From the NCBI GenBank assembly GCA_012861695.1, contig JAAOOA010000060.1, forward strand, positions 19,311,625-19,375,624: a stretch of DNA of 64,000 bases. Direction: 5' to 3'. The notes under the pieces were generated by a model. The model saw only the letters and a program-made list of their open reading frames with translations, made no database searches and was not told where the DNA came from. Below, one piece after another: positions 30,167 through 43,255 of this stretch. Source of the stretch: Trematomus loennbergii. Lineage: Eukaryota > Chordata > Actinopteri > Perciformes > Nototheniidae. How positions within the stretch are numbered: position 1 is the first letter of the stretch; each line of letters opens with the position of its first letter. Position numbers and translations under genes: made by a program.

Positions 30167-31600
30167 CTGTAAAAAAAACATATCAAATATATTAAACTAG
30201 ATGCAATATGCTATAACACAAACAACAATTAATCTAAAAATCATTGTCATTTAGTTAGTAGATACAATTGTTTTATACAAAAGTCTTAAGGATTAAAAAT
30301 GTAACAAAAGATTGTTTGTCTATAACAAAGTTGTCCTTGCTGATAACATAGCTGAGGCCCATATTTATGAATACTATATTACATTTAAAATCTTGGAAAA
30401 TTACAATAAAAGCTTACTTGTATCATGAAAGAAGTCTCAGAGAGCATATGAAACAAAAATCTGAAGGATTAAAATCATATTAGAAAATGTTTTTAATTGC
30501 TGCACAATTTTCTAAACACCCGAAAGACATCATTATATATTTATATAGTCAGTGTAGCAGCAGAGACAATATTTCAGGGTCTGTTAAAAATACTTCTTAC
30601 CGACTGAAAATCACTGTGCTCTTTAACAGTATGACCAAATGTAGATGTTTACCTCAATAGAATAGAATTGCACTGTGTTACCTGGAGAGTAAATCCTGTC
30701 CTGGGTAAAAGGACATCCACTTTGCAGTTATAACAGGATAACTTTCCGTGTGTGAAAATATATATATTTGTTTTTCTTATTTGTCTCCTGTGAGAGCAAA
30801 GTTTACAATTTGAGCTAATCTGACCGGCACAGATCATTAATCATTAACCAAATGTTATTTTTACTGTTGCCACATTTTGAACTCTGTGTAACAAGATGCT
30901 TTCTTGTGTTGCGATTTCAACAAAATGTACAATCCTATAGTCTTTCACCTATAAATGGTTTTAATGATAGCACAGTCTTTATGAAACAGTGCTACATCTT
31001 GCTTGTTTGATAAGAGATACAATGCAAATACAATACTCAAGACCTCTAACACAAGAAATCATTTTGCCACTTAATTTCACTTTCCTGCGAGGGTGAACAT
31101 ACATATTCCTCTTGAATCCTCTTGAATGTATCAGGCTTATTTTCTGACCAGTAAGACACGAACCATGACAACTTTTTTTGTTTCTGTGTGTCCCTCTCTG
31201 AACAATTTTTAGAGGTTAGACAGACACTGTGAGACACGTTCACTAATAATTGAACTGCTTCAAACAGCAGCAGGAATGAGAACCGGCAGCCGTTGTGCTC
31301 CCAGCTGCACCAACATGTGACTGTCCGCTGGAAACATTTACTTCTTGATAATGAAGTCTCTTGATATAAAGGTGTGGCTTCATTTCGCCTCTTTACAACA
31401 TGTGTCTAATGTCCTTTCTATAAAACCTTCAGAACACAAACATTTCTCAAATTGGGATCAATAAAGTACTATCTTATCTTATCTTATCTCTCTCTCTTAT
31501 TTTGTTTCCACTCTGGAGATTCAGTTTTTGTTAGTTGTGTAGTCACAAATAAAAATGAGGCTGGATCAAAAATGGTCATACATTTAACATGTAACGTAAT
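30167..31600. other. 5' flank of intelectin B and spacer
   Basis: A possible non-coding first exon of copy B ends at 30601 (minus-strand donor GTAAGA). The rest is AT-rich. At 31453-31500 the phrase TTGGGATCAATAAAGTACT followed by tandem CTTAT/ATCTT looks like a retrotransposon tail. No coding sequence recognised. Confidence 0.4.
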
Positions 31601-31607
31601 AATAATA

Positions 31608-32366
31608 ATTATGGTAACACTTTATATTAAGGTACACATATTCACCATTAACTAGTTGTTAATTAACATGCATATTAGCAGTATATTGGCTCTATATTCA
31701 GTATTAAACACTTATTAATGCTTTATTCTATATGACCATATTCTACAAGTACTAGGCCATTAGTTCAGAGTTTTTCCTCAATAACCCTCTAATTAGTGCT
31801 TATTTATTGTAAGGAAGTTGTTGGACATGAGTTTTGGTCTTAATATGCTCAATATGGGCCTAATAAGGCAGTAGTACCACAAGAATAGTAATTATCCCAT
31901 AATAACACCTAACAAATATGGTCGATTGGTACCACTTTACAATGAGACTACCCTTATAAAGGATTCCTTGCAATTCTTATGGAACAATACATGAACCTAT
32001 AATTGTTGGAGGTGTGTGGCGCAGTGGGTTATGCGTAGGTGTTCGGATCAGGGGGTCACAGGTTCAAACCCCACTGCAGTCAGCATGTCGTTGTGTCCCT
32101 GGGCGAGACACTTCACCCCAAATTGCTCCTGTGGGGATTGTCCACAGTATTGAGTATGTAAGTCGCTTTAGATAAAAGTGTCTAACAAGTGACATGTAAT
32201 GTAATGTAATTGTGTCAAAATAACTAAAGATTAGGTATTTCTAATTCCCTATTTTAAAGTGAAGTCTTGTTCATAACAAATAAGCTAGTAGTTTGACTCT
32301 AATATGTTAATTAACAACTAGTTGATAGTGAATAAGTGTACCTTAATATAAAGTGTTACCATAATT
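31608..32366. mobile_element. MITE with long terminal inverted repeats
   Basis: The left end TATGGTAACACTTTATATTA and continuing AAGGTACAC is mirrored at the right end (GTACCTTAATATAAAGTG then TTACCATA). A second inverted pair, TAACTAGTTGTTAATTAAC, lies just inside. No transposase frame. A SINE is inserted inside at 32007-32206. Flanking ATT/AAT-rich sequence prevents a clear target duplication call. Confidence 0.7.
32007..32206 (+). mobile_element. tRNA-derived SINE nested in the MITE
   Basis: A tRNA-like head (GGCGCAGTGGGTTATGCG, box B GGTTCAAACCCC) is followed by a body (GTCGTTGTGTCCCTGGGC, CACTTCACCCCAAATTGCTC) and the tail AAGTCGCTTTAGATAAAAG and ATGTAATGTAATG shared with many fish retroposons. 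It is flanked by TAATTGT at 32000-32006 and 32207-32213. The same body recurs at 59445-59640. Confidence 0.85.
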
Positions 32367-32521
32367 ATAATAATACATTTAATTTGGCAAGAGCTTTTTC
32401 ACTTCACAGTGGTAATAATAAATAAATACAAAGATAAGAGATTTTAATAAAAATCGAGCAATGAAAGAACATTTAGCACAAGGACACAACATTAATCACA
32501 GCCAGTCTGAAAAGGTGAGTT

Positions 32522-32880
32522 TTAGTCAGTGTAGTTTCTGATGTGTTGTGTTCCAAAGGAAGGGGGCAGCAATGGAGAAAGCGCGCCCCCCCCAGGTTTG
32601 ATGCTTGGTTCATGTGGGGATAGACAGGTTGGTTTTTGATGAGCGCAGGCAGTGGGAAGGGGTGTGGTGGTGGAGCAGGTCGTGAGGTAGGAGGGGGCCT
32701 GGATGTTGAGGTCTTTGTGTGTTAGAAGGTGCAGGTTTTGGAGGATGGGGGTGATGTTGTCTCGGGAGGGGTTGTTGGTGAGGAGGCGGACAGTGCAGTT
32801 CTGGATATATTGCATGTTTATTAAGGATGTTGGATGATGTGCGATAGAGAATGCTGTTACAGTCATCCAGTATTGGAGTG
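32522..32880 (-). pseudogene. Degenerate LINE reverse-transcriptase C-terminal fragment
   Basis: The minus strand reads YIQNCTVRLLT, ITPILQNLHLL, then QAPSYLT and HEPSIKPGG, followed by SPLLPPSFGTQHIRN. The order fits the region after the catalytic domain of fish LINE polymerases, where HITPVLxxLHWLP and APSYL motifs are common. Several motifs are missing or shifted and the fragment ends without a tail, so it is a relic. Confidence 0.55.
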
Positions 32881-32984
32881 ATGAGGATCTCTGTAGCAGA
32901 GAAGGAGAGTGATGGGCTGTTGTTTTTGTATTACTACACTAGACAAGTAAATCACACTTATTATTAGTCAACCTTCTATGTTAA

Positions 32985-33730
32985 AGTTCCCATGTCATGG
33001 CCATTTCTACTGATCATAATTCCATTGTTGAGGTATACTAAAATAGATTTATATTGTGCAATTTTCCAAACTCACATTGGTTTCTCATACAGCATCTCTG
33101 TAAAGTATGTGTATTCACCGGTATTCACTCTCTGTCCTAAACGGCTTGTTGGAGCTCCTGCCCCCACTCCCTGTGAGCCCAGTGTGCTCTGATTGATCGG
33201 GACGTTGCGAGGCTCGCTGCTCAGTGGCTTACTGGTGTGGTTTCCGGGTCGGCGATACAGCGGGACAGCGGGAAACTCATCCTGAGCACACACAAACACT
33301 CACAGCCGAAGCAAAAACAATAAGTGTGGCTTGATATTGAGTAAGAAAAAGGTTTATAAACGCTGTGAGAATGGGTCTGCGGAGAGCATTTCTCCGCGAT
33401 CCCAACTCGTCTATTACCAACCAGGGAGCTCTATGCAGGTCAATGGGACTCCCTGTTAGTTGAAAATGTACTCTAAAGGTCCTGGTGTGTGAGGAGCTCC
33501 GCGGATTGGTCCATTTTGGTCATGCGGTTCCCGGAAGAAACAAATGGAAAAAGAGAAATCTCCAACGAGGCGTTCTGGGGCAGCATAGACAGGTCTTTTC
33601 TGTGTTAGAGTTTTACTCGCTACAGGGTGTACTTTGAGGGTTTTTGACTCTGCAGACCGTTTACATGCATAAAAACCTTCATAACACACAAGGGGACAGG
33701 TAATAACCAGAAAAGCATGACATGGGACCT
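32985..33730. mobile_element. TTAA-flanked MITE (746 bp)
   Basis: The termini AGTTCCCATGTCATG and CATGACATGGGACCT are inverted repeats with one mismatch, and TTAA flanks both sides (32981-32984 and 33731-33734). TTAA target duplication is typical of piggyBac-type elements. The interior open frames do not resemble a transposase. Confidence 0.8.
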
Positions 33731-33734
33731 TTAA

Positions 33735-36700
33735 AGGATTATTTTAAGAAATAATCAGTGGATTTTAATTGAAAACTCTTGGACTCCATGTCATTTGGCC
33801 CAGTTACTCCAAATCTATGCAGTATTTTATTGTAATACTTAAGTGAAGAGGTATTCTTTATTTTATAGTAGTTTTATTTATTCAAACACACACACACACA
33901 CATCTCTCCTTTTCGTCTCTCAGTGTTGTCTGGTTAGCTAATGTCATCTGACCTAGTTAACTTTTCTGCCAGAGAAATTTAAATTCATTTAATTGAATTC
34001 ATACACTAAATATAACATTAACAAACATGTGTGGTGTTCAATTCTTTAACATGTTCTGATTTGTGTCAAACATATAAAGTAACTCTTAGCTCAAAGACAT
34101 GATTGTACAAATGTGTTCTTTATATGTCAGTAATCTCGCAGACACCAGGGACCTCTCCCTGTATTAGGGACCAGGATTACTGCTTAATACAAAGCAATGA
34201 CCTGATCCCATGTCCCCAAAGAGACTGATGGAGATTATAGGTATTTTTGACAAAAGACTTCCTAAACTGGATCATAGGGAAAAAAGGCAGTATGTGAGAT
34301 GTCATATCAAATACATCAGTCAAAATCCACAACATATAGAGGTTTTATTCGACAAAATATTTATATTATTTGTTTTATGTTATACTTTTATTTTAAAAGG
34401 TCAGTGCTTACAAAATCTTAACCTCTGATTTAATCAGTTTAGGCGTACAAACTGCTTTGTGGAATAAAAGTGTAATTTGAATGGTTTGATCCTCAAACAG
34501 GTTTTTTATTAGAAGTCTAGAGGTACAAATAGTTACTGATGTAAACACAAGACACATTCAAATGTAACATAGTTCACTTTCTGGGACTGGTCTTCTATGA
34601 AATTAAGTGCATCGTTCATTTTAGTAATGCTAAAAAAATAACCGATTATTTTAAAGAAGTATTTTCACACAGCTATGAATGGGTGTAAGAGTGGGTAGTC
34701 AAAGCATTTTGCTCTATAATCCTCATTAGTTCCTTTTTTTAGATACATTTTTACATCATCATATAGTTATTTTAACCCAAAACATGACCGTTCTTTGACA
34801 CTTTTCAAGCCTATCCAAGCATTAAACAAAAAATAAATAAAAAGAAGCATAACCATCACATCAGAAAATAGTACTAAAGTCTTTAAATCGGTTGCGAGTA
34901 ACAGCACGAACAAATATTGCTTCCCCACAGCCCAGGGGTGTTTATTGGAAGGCATGGTATTTTGTTTTAAAACCAAAGGAAGTCTTTGCCTTCTATGGTT
35001 TGCTTGTTCTGTCATTGACATATTTAAATAGGCAAATAAGTTCTTCAAATTAAACAACACTACTCTTTACTATGTCATTGATCAACATCCTTGTGAGCAA
35101 TGGGTACAAGCACTTCCTGATCTGTCGCAAATATCAGCAGGATGTCAGGTTCCATTAGGTTCAGGCACATTAACAATACGCAGTTCGGTTAAAAATAACT
35201 TCTTTACCATGGTTTAAGGAACGGCCACAAAATGTTGACTGTCTGTATTTAACCAGACACAAAGAATGGTCCCTAACGTTTCGTTGAGCCAACCCTTCCA
35301 ATCACCCAATCCTCCTCCCACTGTAAATGTAATGGCTCTATAACTGCTTCAGACAAAATCACAATATTCCTACAGTTGCTTCAGGGCTTTGTCACTTGAA
35401 TGTAAATCTGTTGTTTTTTGGGTATTTGCTGACTGGACTGATGGTTTCTTCGACGGAGAGTCTAGAATATTTTTATGTTACACAGTTCTGGTTACAAAGT
35501 CTTGAGTATGAGTAAAGCGTTCAGAAACTGTTGTTTTGAAAACCCATATGGAGAGGCCTCAGAGCAATAGTTACTATACCTTTGCAGGATGAAACGTAAA
35601 GTAGTCTTTCTTTCTTTCTCTCTCTTCTCTCTGGCCTGCCTGCAGCCTTGAGGGCTCATTCAAGGTGGGCAGGTGTGATCCATTAAAAGTTGCTCTAAGC
35701 GAACACACACAGCCCCCCTTGATGAAGTGAGCTCCTGTTTGGGTGACATAATAATGCTATGGAGGATGAATGAAACAAGGAGAGCCATAAGAGAGTCCAT
35801 TAATTATGTAATCACCTTAACATTCTTCAGAGAAACGTCTCACATCTCTCTGAACTGCACTTCAGTCACACCTGTATTGACTTGTTCACTCAGTAACTCT
35901 TGTTGAACTGTAATTCCGAGACACATTTAAAAAAAAAAAAGCATTTGACCTATTAATCCTTTTGAGTATATGGTGCCTATTCATACATACAGATGGAGGC
36001 GCCGACAGCTGTTGGATGTCCTATGTAGGTTAAAAGCCCATTACAACCGGAATACCTAAAGGCTTCACAACCCTCTGCAAATAGTAATACAGTGTATACC
36101 TTCTCTTTGTTTTCTCAGTCCTGTGTAGTCATAAACACAGACATGTTATCCCAGGTGCATGCAAGAGATAATACATGTGACTGATCCGTAATATGTGCTG
36201 TACTTTAAAGTGATAGTTTGATATTTTTGGGAAATAGGGTTATTCTATCACTTGAAAAGAGTAGGTTGAGAAGATTTGTAATGCTTGACGTTAAATATGG
36301 AGCCAGTTGAGCTTAGGGCGAAGAGCTAGACCCGCTCTGTCCAAAGGCAACAGGAAACCAAAACACTTTGCAGTAGCTCTGAAGCTCAGAAGTGTGTTTT
36401 AATATTTCTTTGTTGGGAGTAATGTTAACTCTGTTGGTGTCCTGATAACTGGCCAAGTTTATTACAGTGAGCCCTGTAAAACTATACTTAGGTAATTGTA
36501 CTCATTAAAGAAAAAAAGTATTTGTGTTAAACCATAAACTAACCAGAGCTTGCTTACATCATATTTAACGGACGGACATGAAAGTGATTTCATTTAAACC
36601 AACAAAATATTTGCAGCTCAGAATAGAATCATAATTCCCTCGGCTCCATTAACACGTGTGAATCATTGAGGCTGAATCCTAACACACACTTTCATTTTCA

Positions 36701-37430
36701 GCACTAACAAGGAAGTCTCATTAAACAAAAATGAACAGATGTTAATCTGCAGAGAGTTCATCACACAGCATGGTCGTCAGTGTAAAAGCTTCTGTGTGTT
36801 CTCCCTGGTTGTGCCATTTTTCACAGGAACAACCTTTACAAATTATTCATGTTTGTTTCTTTCAGGGGAGAGGGGGGAACAGAGTGCACAGCATCCATAC
36901 ACGATGCACAGCTGATGGGTGCAAATGTGAGTCCGTTACATAATCCCATTTCTACAGATTCAGAGAAATCCTGACCTCTGAAAGCTTTCTTTACATGGTG
37001 GGGAAAGGCCTTGAATGGAAGCCACAATGCAACAATAACCATCTTCACTGGTCAAGCTGGAGTGCTTTTCCAACAAAATGGGTGACCTATTTCAAATGGT
37101 TTAAGTTTACAAGTATCTTTAAATTGTCTCTTAAATGCTAATGGCCTTATTTTATTTACCCAGATCGGAACCTGTCTGTTTGTTGTGCTGAGGTAAATGT
37201 GAAGCAGTCCTTCCGCTGAAATGAAATGTAACACTGAATTGTTGCAAGCTCACAAATGTGATAATGCGTTTTACAAAGCCTGTTGGGTAAACATCCTCCA
37301 TGTGAACTAAGCTTTGCTATAGAGGCCTACCGGACGAAAGGAGGTTACTCATACATCACCTGTTTCTGAATGGTAAAATTGTGGATAATGGGGGATTTAA
37401 AAAATAATAATTATGAAACAATTTTGTCTA
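33735..37430. other. Spacer between the intelectins and drd5
   Basis: Mostly AT-rich non-coding DNA. The stretch around 36215-36420 (TTTTTGGGAAATAGGGTTAT, GAGCCAGTTGAGCTTAG, CTCTGTCCAAAGGCAACAG) resembles a degenerate copy of a repeat widespread in teleosts. No gene was recognised elsewhere in this 3.7 kb. Confidence 0.45.
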
Positions 37431-37582
37431 GTTTATTTAGTTTCACATGGATGTTTGTTTGGATGACCAGGAGTAAATTTACTTTGCTTCAATGCCTCTT
37501 ATCTACTTCAGCAGGGGTTGGATGTTCACACTATCTTCCTTCTTTGCATATTGTTCCTGCTCCCTGACGCCGCTCATTTCAC

Positions 37583-38982
37583 TTATATCGGTATCTGCGT
37601 CAGTCTGTGGTTGTCTTTACTTTCTACAGTGTCCATCACCTGCTCAGAGGTGGTTCCTCTGTGATATAACAGGGTCACCGTTGTGTTCCCGCTGTCCTTG
37701 CTGCCCCTGGTCTTCACGGCACAGTAGACTTCCTGGTTCATGTTCAGCGGGCTCTCCGGCTTCAGGTGTCCGGCCTCGTTGCTCGCCATCACCGTCTCCA
37801 CCGCCGCGCTCATCATGGAGCAGCAGCCTTGTCCGCGGAGGCGCAACAGGCGAAAAAAGGCGTCTCTGAAGTCCGCGTTAAAGGCATAGATGACCGGGTT
37901 AAGGGACGAATTGCTCCAGCCGATCCACACGAAGACGTCGAAGGTTTTCTCACTGACGCAGTAAGGGCCCCGCAGCGCCACAGGCTCCTCTGGTCCGGGA
38001 CAGAAGGGCAGAGCGCAGTTCAGGAAAAAAACGGTAACCAGCAGCAAACAAAAACCCCCATGATGATGCTCAGGGTTTTGAGGACTTTCGTCTCTTTTCT
38101 GATGGAGACTTTGAGCTCCCGGTGAGACCGATTAGGGGGCTGAGCATCAGGATGGTGATTGATAGGAGACTGATATGAGTTGGCACCGACTTCAGTGCAC
38201 AGGTGAGAACAAAGTTCGGGTACGTCCAAGTGACAACTCTGTGCGTGCTCCGCTGCACGCTCTAGGGAGGAAATCATCCGGATCTGCAGCTGGGCTATCC
38301 GGTAGATGCGCGTGTATGTGACAATCATAATAAACACGGGGATGTAGAAGCTGATGAGGGAGGAGGAGATGGCGTAAGTCCGGCTCAGGCTGGAGTCACA
38401 TCTCCCATGAACACCCTCAGCGTTAAGTGCAAAAGCCTCCCCAGCCGGATCACCTATCTCCGCACGGTGCCAGTCCAGCTGCACGGGGACAAAGGAGATT
38501 ATCACTGACACAGTCCAGGTCACTCCGATCATCACAGAGGCCAGCATCTTGTTCATGCGCCTCTCGTAAAGGAAAGGGCTGGAGATGGCCCAGTATCGGT
38601 CCACGCTAATGAGGCACAGGTTGAGGATGGAGGCCGTGGAGCACATGATGTCGCAGGCCAGCCAGGGCTTACAGAACCCTCCAAACGGCCAGAAACCAGC
38701 CACCTCAGCCACTGCTTTCCACGGCATCACCAGCACGGCGACTAGGAGGTCCGATAGAGCCAGGGACACGATGAAGATGTTGGTTACCTTGGCGCGCAAG
38801 TGGCGGAAGCGATAAACGGCTGCGCACACCGTTAAATTGCCGAAAAGCGTCCAAATTATAAGCAGCGTCAGGAGGGAGCCGGTCAAAGCTCGGAGCGCCG
38901 GTAAATCCTCCCGGCTACCATCTCCTAATGCCAAGCCGGTTGTGTTATTCATTGCCTGGTCCCGTGTTCGGTCATATTTCAA
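37583..38982 (-). CDS. drd5: Dopamine receptor D5-like GPCR (drd5), intronless, with one frame break
   Basis: D1-class receptors couple to Gs and raise cAMP. The first frame runs from 38982 (MKYDRTRDQ, alternative start MNNTTG at 38952 with an N-glycosylation site) through TM1-TM6. Visible motifs: TM1 GNL, TM2 [12 protein letters not shown]3 aspartate and serines ([12 protein letters not shown]), [12 protein letters not shown], the TM5 serine region ([15 protein letters not shown]), and TM6 FVCCWLPFF. The rest, [27 protein letters not shown] and [15 protein letters not shown], plus the tail with VETVMASNE, lies in another frame from 38047 to the stop at 37583. The frames meet at an A7 run (38025-38031, plus strand) where one base appears missing. 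The VETV.SNE tail and absence of introns favour D5 over D1. An AATAAA signal lies at 37437-37432. Confidence 0.88.
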
Positions 38983-40144
38983 ACTTAAAAACTATAAATC
39001 CACCCATGCTCGGTATTAACAGAAAAAAACAAAGGAATCAATTAGAGTGGAGAGCGCGCATCCTGCTCCAGCCAGTCTGCTCTTTGCTGCTGCTCCGAGC
39101 GCAGAGATTTGCAGGGACCACAGGCATCACCAGCTGTACTCACTGCTGAGTGCACAGCAAAGACGCGCAGCGAGGAGAGAACTTTCACATTATCTTTACT
39201 TTCTTTGAGCGTCACTGTTTCATATTACCTCTATTTTTCCAAATATGTTCCAAGTCACTTTCCCACTCAATAGGTGCCATTAGTGGCTCTATTGTGATTT
39301 AGGACTGAGCACTGCAATGAAAGGCACATACAGTAAAAGCACAGGCACATAAATCCAAAAGAAAATGTAATTAAATAGAATTCGATAAGAGTGAAATAAA
39401 GGAATTAAATCACGAAAATACATATTATAAATAGAAAATGAATAAGACTAGAATGGGATAAACCAAGGTAGAGCAAATCCATCCGGTTCATAATTACCTA
39501 TGCTATGTGTTATATGTGTATAGACTTATTTTTATTTCCTTGTATTCATTTCACTGGACCCACTTCCTGACCTTGTTTTTGTGGATAAACAATGACCTAA
39601 ATCCTGTTTTGCATTATAAACTGCTTGCCATACAGTTATTTGTATTTTTAACTTTCATACTTTTATATTTCTATAAACAACTTTGTATTGGCCTTTTCTC
39701 ATTAATTAACCCAACCATCCGAAGGAACAGAAACAATTAAACATATTCAACACATAATACACAAAACATATACAATGACGTGCATGAGTCCTGTATCTAT
39801 GGTGGTGACTCCATTGCTTTTAAGTCTGTATAATATTTGAGCATGTTATACTCAGTCTCTGTTTTACAGGCATATGTAATAGAAAACTGTGATTTTTTTG
39901 AAGAAAAGGGGAATGAATACACTTGATAAGACTTAACATGTTTCTGTAGAAAAAATGTCTGAGTCATGAATAATTTTTAATGTTAACGTACAAATCTGCC
40001 TACATGCAAAATTGTCAGTACATTATTGCACATCATAATCTACCCCGGCGTTTTGAGCAGACATTTTTCAACCAAGGCTGTCATCATCATCAAAGTACCC
40101 ACATCCCCTCCATTTGACATGGCAGAGGATTTGAACACTAACAG
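38983..40144. other. drd5 upstream region and spacer
   Basis: The 5' side of drd5. The first 200 bases upstream of the start are moderately GC-rich, beyond which the sequence is AT-rich. No exon, TATA box or other gene could be supported. Confidence 0.4.
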
Positions 40145-40266
40145 CAGTAAGTGGTGTAAAGTAACTAAGTATATTTACTCAAATGTTGAGGGACTTGTAC
40201 ATTACTTTAGTATTTCAATAGTTTTGCTACTTTGTAGCCTACTTCCCCACTACAATTCTGAGTTAA

Positions 40267-40560
40267 AGGTAGGGTATGTAAGTTTGAGAAACTGGCTCGA
40301 GATACACTTTTTGTTATATTCCATGGAATGCTCTTAACATCCCGATAGCAATGGCCGGCTAAAATGATTGGATGGCCTACCTGCCTGTCAGCTTTCCATC
40401 TGTGCACAAACTTATCTCGTGCCCTCATTGGTCATGTGCACGTTCATGTGTGTTGGAGGAGGGGCTCTGTAAGGAAGTGGCAGATTTTCTCCGGTCGTGT
40501 ATTTTCAAATTCTAGCGATCTCGAGCCGGTTTCTCAAACTTACATAGGCCTACCCTACCT
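40267..40560. mobile_element. Short TTAA-flanked MITE (294 bp)
   Basis: Inverted termini AGGTAGGGTATGTAAGTTTG and its mirror (CAAACTTACATAGGCCTACC then CTACCT), with TTAA at 40263-40266 and 40561-40564. A partial copy of the left half recurs at 52077-52163 (CCTTTTTGTTATATTCCATG shared). Confidence 0.8.
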
Positions 40561-40650
40561 TTAAATAGTGTAATTTTATTCCACTACATTTAATTATTAC
40601 CTTTAGTTACTTGCAGATTTTGATTAATGATATGACATTTTATCACTTAA

Positions 40651-42517
40651 AGGGGACCTATCATGCAAAATGCACTTTTGTACGTCTTTTATACATGAAT
40701 ATGTGTCCCCGGTGTTCCAAGGAACTCACCAAGTGTCAGAAAACACAACCCTCTCTATTTTCCTCCATACCCAAATCTCTAAAAAAGGGGCTGCAACGGA
40801 TCTGATACAGACTGATCCAGATTTGAACACTTCTATGTCGTCACAGAAGTGGCGCTACGGCTATTGGGCCAACTCTCCACCTATCAGGGGAATGTGGGGT
40901 TGTGCCACGGCCGGCCATTGCTGCTCGAAAGCGCTGGAGACGCTGTAGTACATATGCCAGGCCTGTAAGGGCGCTGTAGTCTGCCACAAAAGCAGCGAAG
41001 AAGACTTCCCGCGCATATGGTAACCATGGTTACCCTTCTGTTTATTCTCCGCTGTGGCTTTTTTTCTCCCTCCCCGAGGCAAGCGTTTGCTCCCGCTGCT
41101 TTAATTCAATGCAATCCCTCCCCGTTGAGGCAAGCACTGTAATTCTCTCTGGTTAGTCAACCAGCAGATGACAAACACCCACCTCTCCGCCTCTTCCAAG
41201 GAACGAGGGGACCGTGCGGCAGAGTTTCAGTTTCAGTTTCTTTCGCCGGTCAAGATGTCCGTTAAAGTTTAAATCTTCCGGACAAAATTAGAAAAGTGCC
41301 GGTCAAAGGTCTTCTTTGTTATTTATTGAGCTTTAAAACAAATGAATAACGACTCTATAGGCCTATATAATATAATAAAACCATAGACTGTATATATAAA
41401 TTAAACACGGAGGACGGAGATCTTTTTTTATCCCCCTCCTGACTTGATCAGAGCACGGCTACCCTCTCCTGCAGGGGGGCGTGGTCTCACAGAATCAGCC
41501 CCCAGCAAACAGCATTTATGCGGCTTTCACACCAGCGCTTTTCCCTTTCTAGCTCCTAGCGAGAGCTTTTCTGGTTCAGCTCCGGTTTCCCTTTTCAGCT
41601 CCCGCTCTGTTCACACTGCCCAGAGCTGCCGCTGCTGCGTCATGACGTCACAGTTTACGTCGCTGATTTTCTCCCACAACAACAACGGGCCGGGGACTGC
41701 GTCGGGTCGATGATCGTGTTGCTTTTAATCATACGAAGCCAGATTAAATTAAATAACGACTTCTCCAACCTTATACTTTTCTCCAGAGTGCCGTGGTTCA
41801 TTGTTTATTAATGTGTTTCAGCGGCATTTACCGACCGCTGCAGTGCTGGCTGCACTTCCACGGGAGTTTATTCTCCCGTTAGCTCCGGGTTAGCTCACAC
41901 GGCTCTAAAGTATTCACTGTCTGACTGTCACACAAGCAGCTGATACATATCCCCAGTTCCCCTTAAGTGAATGTGTGTCAGTCTGAATTGACGCTGTTTG
42001 GCATCACAACGCTGTTATGAAAGTTTCTCTGGTATAACATGGGTGATGTTAGCATAGCAACCGAAGCTAAACTTACTACTTGCTAAGCCGTTTTCTACAG
42101 GCACATTTTACCGGCGTATTTTTCATTATGATTCTACTTGTGATAGTCGGACATGACAACCTGTACAGCCCATGTATCTCTACAATGATCAATAACAGCG
42201 AATGGATGGTCAAAGTAAGGTTTCCTGCACGCCTCGACGTAAGAGACGTAAGCGACGCCGCGTCATAGCTCCGAAGCTCTTGCCTCTGGACCGACAATTT
42301 TTTGGAGCTGGAAGTGAACCGCATTCCGGAGCTATGACGCGCCGCCGCTGCGGTGTGAACAGGAAAAAGCGCCGGTGTGAAAGGGGCAATAGAGCGAAAT
42401 GAGGCATGGCTAAAATGCATGATCTGTTTGGTATTTTGAAAACAGAAACGTATAAATATACCTTATCTAGGTATGGCCCTACAATATATCATTTAAATAT
42501 AGCATGATAGGTCCACT
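40651..42517. mobile_element. TTAA-flanked MITE (1,867 bp) with a further insertion
   Basis: Termini AGGGGACCTATCATG and CATGATAGGTCCACT are inverted repeats with a mismatch; TTAA lies at 40647-40650 and 42518-42521. The length is increased by an internal element at about 41519-42390. Confidence 0.8.
41519..42390. mobile_element. Nested MITE inside the 1.9-kb element
   Basis: Inverted termini TGCGGCTTTCACACCAGCGC at the left and GCGCCGGTGTGAAAGGGGCA at the right, with further GC-rich mirrored sequence (AGCTCC, GCGTCATAGCTCCG). No transposase frame. The target duplication is not resolved. Confidence 0.65.
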
Positions 42518-43255
42518 TTAAATAAGACTTTAGTTTCAACTGGAGTAAATTACTAAACAACCCTGCAATATAGAAAGTTCAGTCAGACAACTCACGTGTT
42601 TTTTAATATGTTAATTAGAAGCAGCATATAGTTTGAGTTTGGCGTCTAGGCTCAGCCTCATTACTCCACAGATGTACATAGAACATTGAGTGATGATTAG
42701 ATAACTATCCCCCAGAGCCTACAGGTGGAAGCTGGGGTGGTGGTGGGGCAGGCGAGCAGCAGCACGTGAAACACAGCAGCAGGAACATGAACGCAGCAGT
42801 AGCAAGTGCACAGCAGTGGCAGCAGCAGCATTAACGAGGCAGAGGCAGGCAGATCTGGCAGTTTATAGAGCGGCAAGTTAAGGAGAATGTGTTTGATTGG
42901 TTGTAAGAGGGACGATCGCGTCACGTGTTAATGTATTGGTGCTCGAGTTGACTGCCTGAACTAGCTTGCAGGCTTCGCTCCATTAATTAAAATTAGCTTG
43001 CCTTTGTCAGCTTTGATAACACCTAAATGCATCAAGAATTATGATCAAACATATAATGTATTATTCGGAATTGGGCCAATTTGTATAATTAGTACTTTTA
43101 CTTTTGGTACTTTGAATACATGATTTTTTATGCCAATATTTTTTACTTTGACTTGAGTAACATTTTGAGTGCAGGACTTTTACTTTTAACAGAGTATTCT
43201 GGCACTTCTAGTTTTACTTAAGTACAAGATATGAGTACTTCTCCCACCTCTGACA

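Larger units (their letters stand above)
40145..43255. mobile_element. Interrupted DNA-transposon-like repeat hosting nested MITEs
   Basis: The left end AGTGGTGTAAAGTAACTAAG and right end (reverse strand) CAGAGGTGGGAGAAGTACTC belong to a repeat common in teleosts, with stretches such as TTTATTCCACTACATTTAAT and ACTTTTACTTTTGG on either side. Its body is split by elements at 40267-40560 and 40651-42517, which carry their own TTAA duplications. The outer boundaries are approximate. Confidence 0.5.

Noticed and set aside
32985..33730. Short open frames in the TTAA element read as genes
   Set aside because: They lie inside a non-autonomous transposon and show no transposase or other domain.
37492..38125. 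Plus-strand frames opposite drd5
   Set aside because: Shadow frames of the receptor coding strand, with biased composition and no recognisable domain.
37583..38982. Two separate GPCR genes or a pseudogene at the dopamine receptor
   Set aside because: The two frames are consecutive parts of one receptor and meet at an A7 run; a single-base consensus error is simpler.
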